This document shows, in pieces, positions 51,794 to 60,736 of a DNA stretch of 64,000 nt. Where the stretch lies: contig CAYTBT010000016.1 in the NCBI GenBank assembly GCA_964436125.1, positions 4,260-68,259 on the forward strand. The letters are read 5' to 3'. The notes beneath the pieces were generated by a model. The model was not told the origin of the DNA, did no database searches, and was given only the letters and a program-made list of their open reading frames with translations. Numbering within the stretch: position 1 is the stretch's first letter; the number at the start of each line of letters is the position of its first letter. The translations under genes were made by a program, and so were the position numbers. Origin of the DNA: CAYRFF01 sp964436125 (GTDB taxonomy: Bacteria; Bacteroidota; Bacteroidia; Chitinophagales; Saprospiraceae).

Positions 51794-54700
51794 GTGATGA
51801 CAAAAACCTACTTCCAGCTCCTTCTCAGCTTAATGATAGCAATAAGTGGCATTTCAAGCTCCTTTTCTCAGATCACTTTTCCTGTCAATGGCATTGCCGA
51901 TGTGAGACACACGACCTATGCATTCACAGACGCCACAATTATAGTAGATGCAGAACATAGCTTAAAAGAAGCTACGCTTCTTATAAAGGATGAGAAAATT
52001 ATAGCTGTCGGAAAGGATATTGACATTCCTCGCAATGCTGTTATTATCAATTGTACCGGAAAGTATATTTATCCGTCATTTATCGATATTTTCAGCAATT
52101 ATGGAATAAGCAAAGATGCCGGCGAGATAGATGAAAATGGGAACCGCTTTGTCAGTAAGTCAGCCGGTCCATTGAGCTGGAACGCAACCCTCAAACCACA
52201 ATTAGATGCCGTAAATTTCTTTTCTGTCGATGAAAAAGAAGCAGAAAAATGGAGAAAAGCCGGATTCGGTTTAGTTCTTACACATAATATGGATGGGATT
52301 GCACGTGGAACGGGTGCGCTCGTATCACTCGCAGATAAAAGAGACAATCTCGTCGTCATAAAAGAGGAGGCATCAGCACATTATTCTTTTGATAAGGGGA
52401 GTTCGGATCAATCATACCCCAATTCCATGATGGGCTCAATCGCCTTGCTACGGCAGACATATCTCAATGCTCAGTGGTACGAAAAACTTCCCTTCCACAA
52501 GGTAAAAAACATCAGCCTTGAAGCCTGGATTGAGAATCAGAAACTTCCGCAGATATTTGCAGCTGATGGAAAATGGAATGACCTCAGAGCAGCAGACATT
52601 GGTAAAGAATATGGGGTAAATTATATCATTAAAGGTGATGGCGAGGAATATCAACGCATAGAAGAAATGAAACAGACCGGTAGCACCTTTATTTTGCCCC
52701 TTGATTTCCCCAAGCCCATTGACGTCTCCAATCCCAATGACGCAAGATATGTTTCCCTTGCTACACTCAAGCATTGGGAGATGGCTCCGCTCAATCCGGC
52801 GACATTCGAGGAAGCGGAAATTCCGTTTTGCCTTACAGCAGATGGCATTAAAAAAGGGAAAACATTCCTGAAGAACTTAAGGAAAGCCATTGAAGCAGGT
52901 CTTTCTGAAAAAGCTGCACTGAAAGCCTTGACAAGCACGCCTGCGCAGGCTTTACGGGTTTACGATCTTGTAGGTAGCCTTGAAAAAGGAAAACTCGCCA
53001 ATTTTCTCATTGTAAATAAACCAATATTCGACCGAAAAGCGACAATTTTACAGAATTGGGTACAAGGGATACAATACCTTACGGCAAATGATGATTGGAC
53101 CTCCATAGCAGGCATTTATAAACTCAAGATTACCGATAATAAGGGCAACACGACCTCTTATAAACTCCATATAAAGTCAAGGCACTCTGCAAGTATCATT
53201 GAGCCCGAGATATTAAGCACACATTATACAACCGATGGCAAATTACTTGAACTCTTTTTATCACCGGCTGCATATAAAGTCGATAAGTCACCTGAAAAGC
53301 AAGTAAACAAGATAAAAGAGGAGCAAAAGGAGGCAAAAAAGGAGAAGAAAGAAGGGAAATCCGAAAATCACCCGCCCCTTGTAAGATTAAATGGTGTAAT
53401 TACCGGAAAAACATGGGAAGGAAATGGTGTGGATACCCTCGGGAATCCGCTCGTATGGACGGCAGAATTTATCAAGAAAAAGGAGGACTCCGAGGTGAAT
53501 GAGAAAAAGAAAAGCAAAAAAAAGAAATCAATTGAAGAAGATAAAAATCGGATAAAAGCGCAAGTAACATATCCATTCGGTGCTTATGGCCGGGAAGAAA
53601 TGCCGGAACAAAAAGACATCCTCATTAAAAACACTACAGTATGGACTTGTGAAGATATGGGAGTGTTGAAAAATACGGATGTGCTCGTAAAAGATGGCAA
53701 AATTGCTGCAATAGGGAAACACTTGAAGGCCCATGCAGAAATTGTCATCGACGGAAGCGATATGCATCTCACACCGGGGATTATTGACGAGCATTCACAC
53801 ATTGCTACATCTTCAATCAATGAGTCCGGTCAATCAGTGACATCGGAAGTGCGCATCGGCGATAACCTCTACCCGGAAGACATTAATATTTACCGAGAAC
53901 TCAGCGGAGGAGTCACAACAGCACATATTTTGCACGGAAGTGCCAATCCTATCGGCGGACAGACTCAATTGATCAAATTGCGCTGGGGAGAGAATGCGGA
54001 AGGCCTGAAATTCAAGGGAGCAGACCCGTTTATAAAATTTGCAATGGGTGAAAATGTAAAAAGAACCTGGACTCGGCGGAATAAGCGTTATCCCGATACG
54101 CGTATGGGCGTCTGGCGTGTGTTTATGGATGCCTTTACGCGGGCACAGGATTACGAGGAAGCGAAGCTTGCCTATAAAAACAGAGGAAAAAACAGCAAGC
54201 TACTTCCCCCGAGAAAAGACCTCGAACTGGAAGCACTCGTGGATATCATGAATGAGAAAATGTTCATCACTTGCCATTCTTATGTGCAGAGCGAAATACT
54301 CGGTCTTATGGAAATCGCAGACTCATTTGGTTTTAAAGTGAATACCTTCACGCACATATTGGAAGGATATAAAGTTGCCAATGCTTTAAAAGCCCACGGA
54401 GCCAATGCCTCTACTTTCAGCGACTGGTGGCTGTACAAGCTTGAAGTGCAAGACGCCATCCCACAGAATGCGGCTATTATGCATAAAGTAGGTATTAATG
54501 TCGCTATCAATTCCGATGATCCGGAAATGGCAAGGAGATTAAATCAGGAGGCTGCCAAAAGTATGCAATACGGCTTAACCGCTGAGGAAGCCTTGAAACT
54601 CGTAACGATTAATCCGGCCAAGATGCTCCACATCGATGATCGAGTAGGAAGCATTAAAGTCGGGAAAGATGCCGATCTCGTTCTCTGGAACCATAATCCA

Positions 54701-54922
54701 TTGAGTATTTATGCTGTCGCACAAAAAACCATTATCGACGGAATTATCTATTTCAGCAGGGAACGTGATTTACTCCTTAGAAAGAAAAAGCAAGCTGAAA
54801 AGCACCGGCTTATTCACAAGCTCAACAGCCTGAGAAATTCCGGGATTAAAATGCGACCTGTAAAGCGGCAAAAACCCCATATATTGCATTGTGAACATAT
54901 CGGCAATATTCAACGCAATTAA
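51794..54922 (+). CDS. secreted tandem amidohydrolase
   Basis: After a signal peptide (ending SSFSQ) there are two amidohydrolase units in one 1042-residue chain. In the first (about 40-430) the metal motif is lost: GKYIYPSFIDIFSNYG stands where HxH is expected. The second (from about 610) is intact: TPGIIDEHSHIATSS has HxH, followed by TCHSYVQSEI, FTHILEGYK and NSDDPEMARR with further ligands. A Lys/Glu-rich linker lies at about 495-580. Likely reaction is hydrolysis of an amide, imide or peptide bond outside the cytoplasm; substrate unknown. A second, related gene follows in 33 bases. Confidence 0.88.
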   Translation: MMTKTYFQLLLSLMIAISGISSSFSQITFPVNGIADVRHTTYAFTDATIIVDAEHSLKEATLLIKDEKIIAVGKDIDIPRNAVIINCTGKYIYPSFIDIFSNYGISKDAGEIDENGNRFVSKSAGPLSWNATLKPQLDAVNFFSVDEKEAEKWRKAGFGLVLTHNMDGIARGTGALVSLADKRDNLVVIKEEASAHYSFDKGSSDQSYPNSMMGSIALLRQTYLNAQWYEKLPFHKVKNISLEAWIENQKLPQIFAADGKWNDLRAADIGKEYGVNYIIKGDGEEYQRIEEMKQTGSTFILPLDFPKPIDVSNPNDARYVSLATLKHWEMAPLNPATFEEAEIPFCLTADGIKKGKTFLKNLRKAIEAGLSEKAALKALTSTPAQALRVYDLVGSLEKGKLANFLIVNKPIFDRKATILQNWVQGIQYLTANDDWTSIAGIYKLKITDNKGNTTSYKLHIKSRHSASIIEPEILSTHYTTDGKLLELFLSPAAYKVDKSPEKQVNKIKEEQKEAKKEKKEGKSENHPPLVRLNGVITGKTWEGNGVDTLGNPLVWTAEFIKKKEDSEVNEKKKSKKKKSIEEDKNRIKAQVTYPFGAYGREEMPEQKDILIKNTTVWTCEDMGVLKNTDVLVKDGKIAAIGKHLKAHAEIVIDGSDMHLTPGIIDEHSHIATSSINESGQSVTSEVRIGDNLYPEDINIYRELSGGVTTAHILHGSANPIGGQTQLIKLRWGENAEGLKFKGADPFIKFAMGENVKRTWTRRNKRYPDTRMGVWRVFMDAFTRAQDYEEAKLAYKNRGKNSKLLPPRKDLELEALVDIMNEKMFITCHSYVQSEILGLMEIADSFGFKVNTFTHILEGYKVANALKAHGANASTFSDWWLYKLEVQDAIPQNAAIMHKVGINVAINSDDPEMARRLNQEAAKSMQYGLTAEEALKLVTINPAKMLHIDDRVGSIKVGKDADLVLWNHNPLSIYAVAQKTIIDGIIYFSRERDLLLRKKKQAEKHRLIHKLNSLRNSGIKMRPVKRQKPHILHCEHIGNIQRN

Positions 54923-54955
54923 ATCCATCATAGCACCTAAAATTAAATGTAAGAT

Positions 54956-56269
54956 ATGAAATATCTCCTCAATTTCCTTTTCCTGTTCATTATCGGGAGT
55001 TCTTATGCACAACCGACTATTTATCCTGCACCGGCTAATGAAGGCTATATTTTAATTAAAAACGGCCGTATTCATGTCGGAAATGGAACAATTATCGACA
55101 ATGGCAGTATTTTGATTAAAAATAAAAAGATCGCAAAGGTCGGCACTGACATTACCGCACCTGATAATGCAATTATTTACGATGTAGAGGGACAAGAAGT
55201 ATATCCCGGCCTCATCAATCCCATTACCAATCTCGGTATAAAAGAGGTGGACAACTATGTGAATGGAAGCAATGACTATAAAGAACTCGGCGACCTAAAT
55301 CCCGGTCTGCGGTCTATTGTTGCATATAATACGGATAGCCGGAACATTAATGTGCTACGCAGTACGGGCATTCTCTTGGCCAATGTCGTTCCCCAGCCTG
55401 CCGGTGGTTCAAGACAGATTATTTCCGGCACTTCTTCTGTCGTGCAACTCGATGCCTGGACATGGAAAGATGCCGCCTATAAAATGGATGGACAGATGCA
55501 CATAAACATCCCCAATATCATCAGTACATGGCGATGGATACACAATTCTGAAAGTAAAAATAAAGCAAAGCGAAAGAAAAAAGCTCTGAAGAGGATTGAG
55601 CGCGTAAAACATTTTTTCAGACAGGCTGAAGCATATATGAAAAATCCCGCTCCTGAACATACCAATCTCAAATTGGAGGCAACGCGCGGATTATTTGACG
55701 GAAGTCAAAAACTCTTTGCTCATGCAGATGCCGTGCGGGAAATGTTGCTCGCCATTGATCTGAAGAAGGAATTTGGTTTTAATATAGTGATTGTCGGAGG
55801 GCGAGACAGCTGGAAAATAGCTCCTTTATTAAAAAAGCATAATATTCCTGTAATCCTTGAGCAGTTACACCGCTTACCTGCAACATACGACGATAATATT
55901 GACCAGCCATTTAAGACACCTTCCATACTGCAAGATGCCGGAGTACTATTCTGTATCGCCGACCACGACGGGACGACACGTGGCAGAAATCTGAAATACA
56001 ATGCAGGGACAGCTGTGGCTTATGGCTTGACTAAGGAACAGGCATTATCAGCTATTACATTGAATACGGCCAGAATTCTCGGCATCGCTGACCGCACCGG
56101 GAGCATTGAAGTCGGGAAAGATGCCAATATCATTGTCAGTAAAGGCGATGTTCTCGATATGGCGACGAGTATAATCACGCTTGCCTTTATTCAAGGGAGG
56201 AAAATCAATCTTGAGAATAAGCAGACTCAACTTGCCGAGCGTTACCGACACAGATATGGGATAAAATAA
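54956..56269 (+). CDS. secreted amidohydrolase-like protein lacking HxH
   Basis: Signal peptide MKYLLNFLFLFIIGSSYAQ, then an amidohydrolase-fold protein (NGRIHVGNGTIIDNGSILIK, EVYPGLINPITNLG, IADHDGTTRGRNLKYNAGTAVAYGLTKEQALSAIT, TGSIEVGKDANIIVSKGD). The HxH metal motif after the first strand is replaced by NPIT, and the usual later His residues are mostly absent, so it may be catalytically inactive. It shares this loss with the N-terminal half of the preceding protein. It probably works with it as a non-catalytic partner. Confidence 0.85.
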   Translation: MKYLLNFLFLFIIGSSYAQPTIYPAPANEGYILIKNGRIHVGNGTIIDNGSILIKNKKIAKVGTDITAPDNAIIYDVEGQEVYPGLINPITNLGIKEVDNYVNGSNDYKELGDLNPGLRSIVAYNTDSRNINVLRSTGILLANVVPQPAGGSRQIISGTSSVVQLDAWTWKDAAYKMDGQMHINIPNIISTWRWIHNSESKNKAKRKKKALKRIERVKHFFRQAEAYMKNPAPEHTNLKLEATRGLFDGSQKLFAHADAVREMLLAIDLKKEFGFNIVIVGGRDSWKIAPLLKKHNIPVILEQLHRLPATYDDNIDQPFKTPSILQDAGVLFCIADHDGTTRGRNLKYNAGTAVAYGLTKEQALSAITLNTARILGIADRTGSIEVGKDANIIVSKGDVLDMATSIITLAFIQGRKINLENKQTQLAERYRHRYGIK

Positions 56270-56327
56270 GCGTAAAATATTGGCTTGACGGCAATTATAC
56301 AGTCCCAAGAAGAAAAAAGCTCGATTA

Positions 56328-56360
56328 TTGCTGCTTTCTTGATGAAAATCTATACATTTA
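56328..56360 (+). promoter_or_regulatory. promoter of the GH109-like gene
   Basis: TTGCTG (56328-56333), 19 bases, TACATTTA (56353-56360). The ATG at 56457 is about 96 bases further on, so there is a long leader. Confidence 0.45.
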
Positions 56361-56456
56361 TTTCTAAATCAAGGTAATCCGGGTAAACACCAGCTGCAAT
56401 AACAGGCTACCGGAAAAATCAACAATATTATTTTCAGAGTATCAATAAGATAAGTC

Positions 56457-57872
56457 ATGGGAAACAAAAGGAGGGAATTTTTAAAAATAAGTGGATTGGC
56501 CGGCCTCGGGATTGTAAGTACTCCGGCATTAGCGAAAGCTAAAAATACGCCTGCAAGCAGCTCAATCCACAGCTGGATAAAAAGTAGAACGCCCAGACGA
56601 TTCAATATGAGTGGCTATGCCGCACCGAAGATAGAAACCGTGCGCATAGGATTTATCGGACTGGGAATGCGCGGACCACATGCCGTTGAACGGATGAGCC
56701 ATATCGATGGCGTGGATATTAAAGCGCTCTGCGATATCCGACCGCAGCGAGTGAAGCACGCACAAGAGATTCTGAAAGGAACCAATCACTCTCCCGATGG
56801 CTACTCAGGATCGACATTCGCCTGGAAGGAAGTGTGTGAGCGCGATGATATCGATCTGATTTATATCTGTACGCCATGGGACTGGCATACGCCGATGGCT
56901 CTGTATGCGATGGAGCACGATAAACACGTAGCCTGTGAAGTTCCTATAGCAACTACGCTTGAAGAATGCTGGGAACTCGTGGAAACTTCCGAGCGCACGC
57001 GCAAGCATTGTATGATGCTGGAAAACTGCTGCTACGACTTCTTTGAACTGATGACGCTGAATATGGCACGACAGGGTTTCTTCGGCGATATAATACACGG
57101 TGAAGGCGCTTATATTCACGATTTGCTCAAGCTGAATTTCAACAAAAACGGCTACTATGATATGTGGCGCTTAAAAGAAAATGCATCGCGCAATGGTAAT
57201 CTGTATCCCACGCATGGCCTCGGTCCCATCTGCCAGATTATGAATATTAATCGCGGGGATCGCATGGAATATCTCAACTCCATGTCGAGCGATGATTTTA
57301 TGATGAGAAAACACGCTCAGGAGCTCGCTGAAGATGACAATTTCTTTGCCGCTTACGCAAATAAGCAATACCGCGGCAACATGAACACCACTTCGATACG
57401 CACAAAGAAAGGGCGGACGATTATGATTCAGCACGATGTTACCTCACCGCATCCGTATTCGCGTATCCATCTTGTCAGTGGAACTAAAGGCATGGCGCGT
57501 AAGTGGCCTTCTCCTGCCAGAGTAGCTACGAGCCATAAATGGTTTACTGAACAACAATTGAAAGAACTCGAAAAAAAATATACACCGGAAATAGTCCGCA
57601 GAGTCGGTGCTATGGCCAAGAAAGTCGGCGGCCATGGTGGTATGGATTATATGATGGACTGGCGCCTCATCGATTGCCTCAGAAATGGCCTCCCACTTGA
57701 TCAAGATGTCTATGATGGCGCACTCTGGAGCAGCATAGCACCTCTCAGTGAATATTCGGTAAACCATCGATCCAATTCTGTTGAAGTCCCCGATTTCACC
57801 CGCGGCGCATGGAAAAGCAATGAGCCGGTGAACTTAACGCTTGAGGGCGGTGGCACAACTAAAGTACATTAA
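56457..57872 (+). CDS. Gfo/Idh/MocA family protein, GH109-like
   Basis: The N-terminus is a Tat signal (KRREFLKISGLAGLGI, then an Ala-rich cleavage region), so the folded protein with its NAD is exported. The Rossmann domain is seen at VRIGFIGLGMRGPHAVERMS and CDIRP. The C-terminal part (GLGPICQIMNINRGDRMEYL, TRKGR/TKKGRTIMIQHDVTSPHPYSR) matches the GH109 group, whose Elizabethkingia member is an NAD-dependent alpha-N-acetylgalactosaminidase. Substrate here is inferred only. A near tag motif (GCTTACGCAAAT) lies at 57351-57362. Confidence 0.9.
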   Translation: MGNKRREFLKISGLAGLGIVSTPALAKAKNTPASSSIHSWIKSRTPRRFNMSGYAAPKIETVRIGFIGLGMRGPHAVERMSHIDGVDIKALCDIRPQRVKHAQEILKGTNHSPDGYSGSTFAWKEVCERDDIDLIYICTPWDWHTPMALYAMEHDKHVACEVPIATTLEECWELVETSERTRKHCMMLENCCYDFFELMTLNMARQGFFGDIIHGEGAYIHDLLKLNFNKNGYYDMWRLKENASRNGNLYPTHGLGPICQIMNINRGDRMEYLNSMSSDDFMMRKHAQELAEDDNFFAAYANKQYRGNMNTTSIRTKKGRTIMIQHDVTSPHPYSRIHLVSGTKGMARKWPSPARVATSHKWFTEQQLKELEKKYTPEIVRRVGAMAKKVGGHGGMDYMMDWRLIDCLRNGLPLDQDVYDGALWSSIAPLSEYSVNHRSNSVEVPDFTRGAWKSNEPVNLTLEGGGTTKVH

Positions 57873-58190
57873 ATTGAAGGGTTGAATGGACAATGAGCAA
57901 TGGACAATGGACAATGGACAATGGACAATGGACAATGAGCAATGAACAATGGACAATGGACAATGAACAATGAACAATGAAGAATGAAGAATGAAGAATG
58001 AGTGATGAATTATGGATTATGAATGATGAGTTATGGAACAATGAGCCCCCGATCACCGATCACCGATTACCGATTACCCGTTACCAATTACCCGTTACCC
58101 ATTACCCGTTACCCATTACCGATTACGTTAAATGATTTTCTTAGATGTTTGTCAGTTGAAGGGTTGAAGGGTTGAAAGGTTGAAGAAATC
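57873..58190. repeat. minisatellite patch, locus 2
   Basis: The array starts just after the GH109 stop: about 12 units around ACAATGGACAATGAGC (57888-57985), then GAAGAATGAAGAATGA and ATGAATTATGGATTATGA, then about eight units of CGATTACCGATTACC/CCGTTACCC (58046-58130), then four units of GTTGAAGG (58153-58184). These are the same modules as at 22.7-23.0 kb, inverted. Open frames through it on either strand are low-complexity and not genes. Confidence 0.85.
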
Positions 58191-58194
58191 CGTT

Positions 58195-58357
58195 TCAGCC
58201 TCAACCTCAGCCTCAGCCTCAACCTTAGCCTCAACCTCAGCCTCAACCTTAGCCTTAGCCTCAACCTTAGCCTCAGCCTTAACCTCAGCCTCAGCCTCAA
58301 CCTTAGCCTTAGCCTTAACCTCAGCCTCAGCCTCAACCTTAGCCTTAGCCTCAGCCT
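58195..58357. repeat. hexanucleotide array CCTCAG/CCTTAG/CCTCAA
   Basis: About 27 units of the hexamer CCTYAR run without interruption. Both strands are open in some frames, giving Leu-Arg repeats on the minus strand and Ala-Ser-Thr-rich frames on the plus strand, but these are only products of the repeat period. Imperfect hairpins (CCGCC-TAC-GGCGG; CTCAGC-AA-GCTGAG) follow at 58364-58415. Confidence 0.92.
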
Positions 58358-58430
58358 ATATCCCGCCTACGGCGGACTAGGTCGAGCTATCTCACTCAGC
58401 AAGCTGAGCTCGTAGTCTCGCCTTGAGGCC

Positions 58431-58952
58431 TCAACCTCTCATTCTCCTCTGGACATAGCTTCCCCAGTGCACGGCCGATGTCACCGCACATGCAAGATTT
58501 ATGGACGACTGTGAACCGAAGATAGGCAAGTGATACACCGACGAGCATAACTGAAGGATCTCATTGCTGATTCCCGTCCGTTCTGCTCCAGCTACGAGTA
58601 CTGTTTCCTCGTTTATTGCTTTCAAGTCATACACCAATCCGCTATTTTCTGTGATTTCAATGCCGATAAAAGGTTGTTTCAGAGATAAAGTGCGACATCC
58701 TTCAAGACTTATATTTCTGATAGTGACTTTGGAAGTGGTAGAGCGGGATATTCTTTTCAATTTCTTATCTGATAAGTCGATGGTTGAATTGCAGAGGAGG
58801 ATTTCCTTAATATTCACAGATTCTGCACTGCGACAGATGAGTCCAAGATTTTCTATACTGCGTATCCCGTCGAGGAGGAGAGATATATTGTTGTGAAATT
58901 CTTCGTCTCTGAATTTGTTGAGGTACTCAGGATGACTTAATTGCGTATCCAT
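58431..58952 (-). CDS. SpoU/TrmH family RNA 2'-O-methyltransferase
   Basis: The SPOUT fold is indicated by LLLDGIRSIENLGLICRSAES near the N-terminus (motif 1, with Asn and Arg) and by the knot motifs VLVAGAERTGISNEILQLCSS and HLPIFGSQSSINLACAVTSA (motifs 2 and 3). At 173 residues it is a catalytic domain without an N-terminal RNA-binding extension. The target, probably tRNA or rRNA, cannot be told. A perfect GCCTTTCGGCAAAT (58953-58966, minus) directly abuts its start codon. Confidence 0.88.
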   Translation of the reverse strand: MDTQLSHPEYLNKFRDEEFHNNISLLLDGIRSIENLGLICRSAESVNIKEILLCNSTIDLSDKKLKRISRSTTSKVTIRNISLEGCRTLSLKQPFIGIEITENSGLVYDLKAINEETVLVAGAERTGISNEILQLCSSVYHLPIFGSQSSINLACAVTSAVHWGSYVQRRMRG

Positions 58953-59015
58953 ATTTGCCGAAAGGCTTAATTAAAAAGAGTGGAAAAAGATTAAGTAAGA
59001 AAATTTATGTACGGT

Positions 59016-59885
59016 CTAGTCAGGAGCAAATTCCGGCCACACATCATAGAGCTTCATCGTTTTATCCACAACTATCCTATCCCTCTTATCAAGGCATAAG
59101 CTTGCACATTCATTCTGCGGATCATGCTCAAAGAATAAGACGACATTCTCGGCTATGGCCTCCTGCAACATCGCTTCCTTCTCATTGAGCGTATCGAGCG
59201 GCCTGATATCATAGCTCATCACATAAGGCAGTCGAATGTGATAAGCAGATGGCAACAAATCAGCACAATAGAGCAATCTGCGATCGTCAACATCAATATC
59301 AAGGAGCATCATAGCATCGGTGTGCCCATAAGCATACTTAATATGAATGCCGGGCAGCCACTCATAATTCTCTTCAAGGGGCACATATTGCAACACACCA
59401 TGCTCCTGCAATGGAGTAAAATTCTCCTTGAGGAAAGAGGCTTTTTCGCGGGCATTGGGATTAAAGGCCCAGTCGTAATGCCGGGAATTGGACCAGTATG
59501 TCGCATTGGGGAAAGTGGGGAAAAGCTCGCCATTCTCCCCTTTGCTGACGGCTCCACCGACGTGATCAAAGTGCAAATGTGTCAGAAATACGTCCGTTAT
59601 ATCTTCTACGGCATATCCGATCTTGCCCAAAGATGTATGCACATCAATATCTCCATGTGGGTGAAAATGTGAGCGAAACTTCTCATCCTGTTTTGTGCCG
59701 ATGCCGGTATCCACGAGGATTCTCCTGTCTTCGTATTCAATTAATATGGAACGCATCGCCCAGGTGCAGAGATTGTTCTCGTCCGCAGGGTTGAGTTTAT
59801 CCCACATGACCTTGGGCACGACACCAAACATCGCTCCTCCATCCAATTTAAAATATCCGTGTTCAACTACTTTTATTTTCATCAT
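59016..59885 (-). CDS. MBL-fold metal-dependent hydrolase
   Basis: Metallo-beta-lactamase fold with the zinc motif THLHFDHVGG (His103, His105, Asp107, His108), LVDTGIG on the strand before it, GHTDAMM and LYCADLLPSAYH with the later His and Asp ligands. The overall pattern is that of general hydrolases that include lactonases and esterases. Its ATG overlaps the ribH stop by one base (TAATG), so it is translationally coupled to ribH. The role in relation to riboflavin synthesis is unknown. Confidence 0.88.
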   Translation of the reverse strand: MMKIKVVEHGYFKLDGGAMFGVVPKVMWDKLNPADENNLCTWAMRSILIEYEDRRILVDTGIGTKQDEKFRSHFHPHGDIDVHTSLGKIGYAVEDITDVFLTHLHFDHVGGAVSKGENGELFPTFPNATYWSNSRHYDWAFNPNAREKASFLKENFTPLQEHGVLQYVPLEENYEWLPGIHIKYAYGHTDAMMLLDIDVDDRRLLYCADLLPSAYHIRLPYVMSYDIRPLDTLNEKEAMLQEAIAENVVLFFEHDPQNECASLCLDKRDRIVVDKTMKLYDVWPEFAPD

Positions 59886-60397
59886 TAAAAACCGATCTTT
59901 TGTGATTTTATACTTTTAGACTTGGATAAATTGGCCATTTTTAATGCTGCAAGAGCACAATCTGTCCCTTTGTTTCCATGTGCACCGCCGGAGCGTGCCT
60001 GAGCTTGTTCTATTGTATGAGTAGTGACTACGCCGTATATGCAAGGGATATTGGACGTGAGACTTAGCTGTATGAGTGATTGTGCCACAGCGTGATTAAT
60101 GTATTCATTGTGCTTGGTTTCTCCTTCAATTACACAGCCGAGACAGATAATCGCATCAAATTTATCTTTTCCCATAATCAATCGAGCGCCCATCGGCAAT
60201 TCATAAGAGCCCGGAACGGCGGTCTTGATAATGTTCTCTTCATTGACGCCGTGTTTCAACAGTGTTTCAACTGCTGCTGATTCCAGGGATGTTGTTATCC
60301 CTTCATTCCATTCAGCCTTGACAATTCCTATGGTAAATTCACTTCCATCGGGAATTGTAGAGGCATCGTATTCTGATAATTGCGTTTTCTTTTCCAT
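59885..60397 (-). CDS. ribH: 6,7-dimethyl-8-ribityllumazine synthase
   Basis: RibH condenses the pyrimidine intermediate with dihydroxybutanone phosphate, the step before riboflavin. Motifs are VKAEWNEGITTSLESAAVET, AVPGSYELPMGARL, CLGCVIEGETKHNEYI and GVVTTHTIEQAQARSGG with the catalytic His. The true start is ATG 60397 (MEKKTQLSE); an 80-codon in-frame extension to 60637 is not family-like and lies in a structured region. Other rib genes are not nearby. Confidence 0.95.
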   Translation of the reverse strand: MEKKTQLSEYDASTIPDGSEFTIGIVKAEWNEGITTSLESAAVETLLKHGVNEENIIKTAVPGSYELPMGARLIMGKDKFDAIICLGCVIEGETKHNEYINHAVAQSLIQLSLTSNIPCIYGVVTTHTIEQAQARSGGAHGNKGTDCALAALKMANLSKSKSIKSQKIGF

Positions 60398-60736
60398 AAT
60401 AATTCTTAAGATAGTAAATATGCCATTTAACGTAGAATGATTACAGAAGTTTGAAGCAAATGAAGAATATGTTCTGCCTTGGTATCGCTTAATTGCTGAA
60501 TCTGCCTCTATTGTATTCTGTTGAAAGCCACTCTCAACCGAATGCTGACTCCTTTTTCCTCTTGTTCGTCCTCGCCAAAAGCAAAAGCGCAATAGCCGAT
60601 TCACGAACTCCACGTAGTCGGCACCGGTCACAAGCATTGCGCTGAGGACGCTTGAAGCGCCACCAGGATAAACTTTCCTCTCCTATCCCAATTTCACTTA
60701 TATCAGAAACAAAAACGTATAAAAACAACACATTTG
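60398..60736 (-). ncRNA. structured GC-rich leader region upstream of ribH (candidate RNA)
   Basis: On the minus strand, upstream of ribH, three stems stand out: GGATA pairing with TATCC around a GGAGAGGAAAGTT loop (about 60671-60693); CGCTT-CA-AGCG; and a perfect 8-bp AGCGCAAT/ATTGCGCT (60586-60593 with 60636-60643, given as plus-strand ends) that encloses GCCGA/TCGGC. A TTTTGCTTTT run follows the last stem. The conserved core of an FMN riboswitch is not present. It may be a small RNA, a leader element, or a decayed gene. No family assigned. Confidence 0.35.

Noticed and set aside
57859..58380. Open frames with Leu-Arg or Ala-Ser-Thr repeats
   Set aside because: They arise from the six-base period and minisatellite units; no start context, no neighbours and no non-repetitive part.
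60398..60637. 80-codon N-terminal extension of ribH
   Set aside because: The family starts at MEKK-type position; the extension is Arg- and Cys-rich, and lies in structured DNA. ATG 60397 is the better start.
60398..60736. FMN riboswitch before ribH
   Set aside because: CCGGTGCCGAC resembles one piece of the RFN element, but the other conserved pieces and the paired P1 stem are absent.
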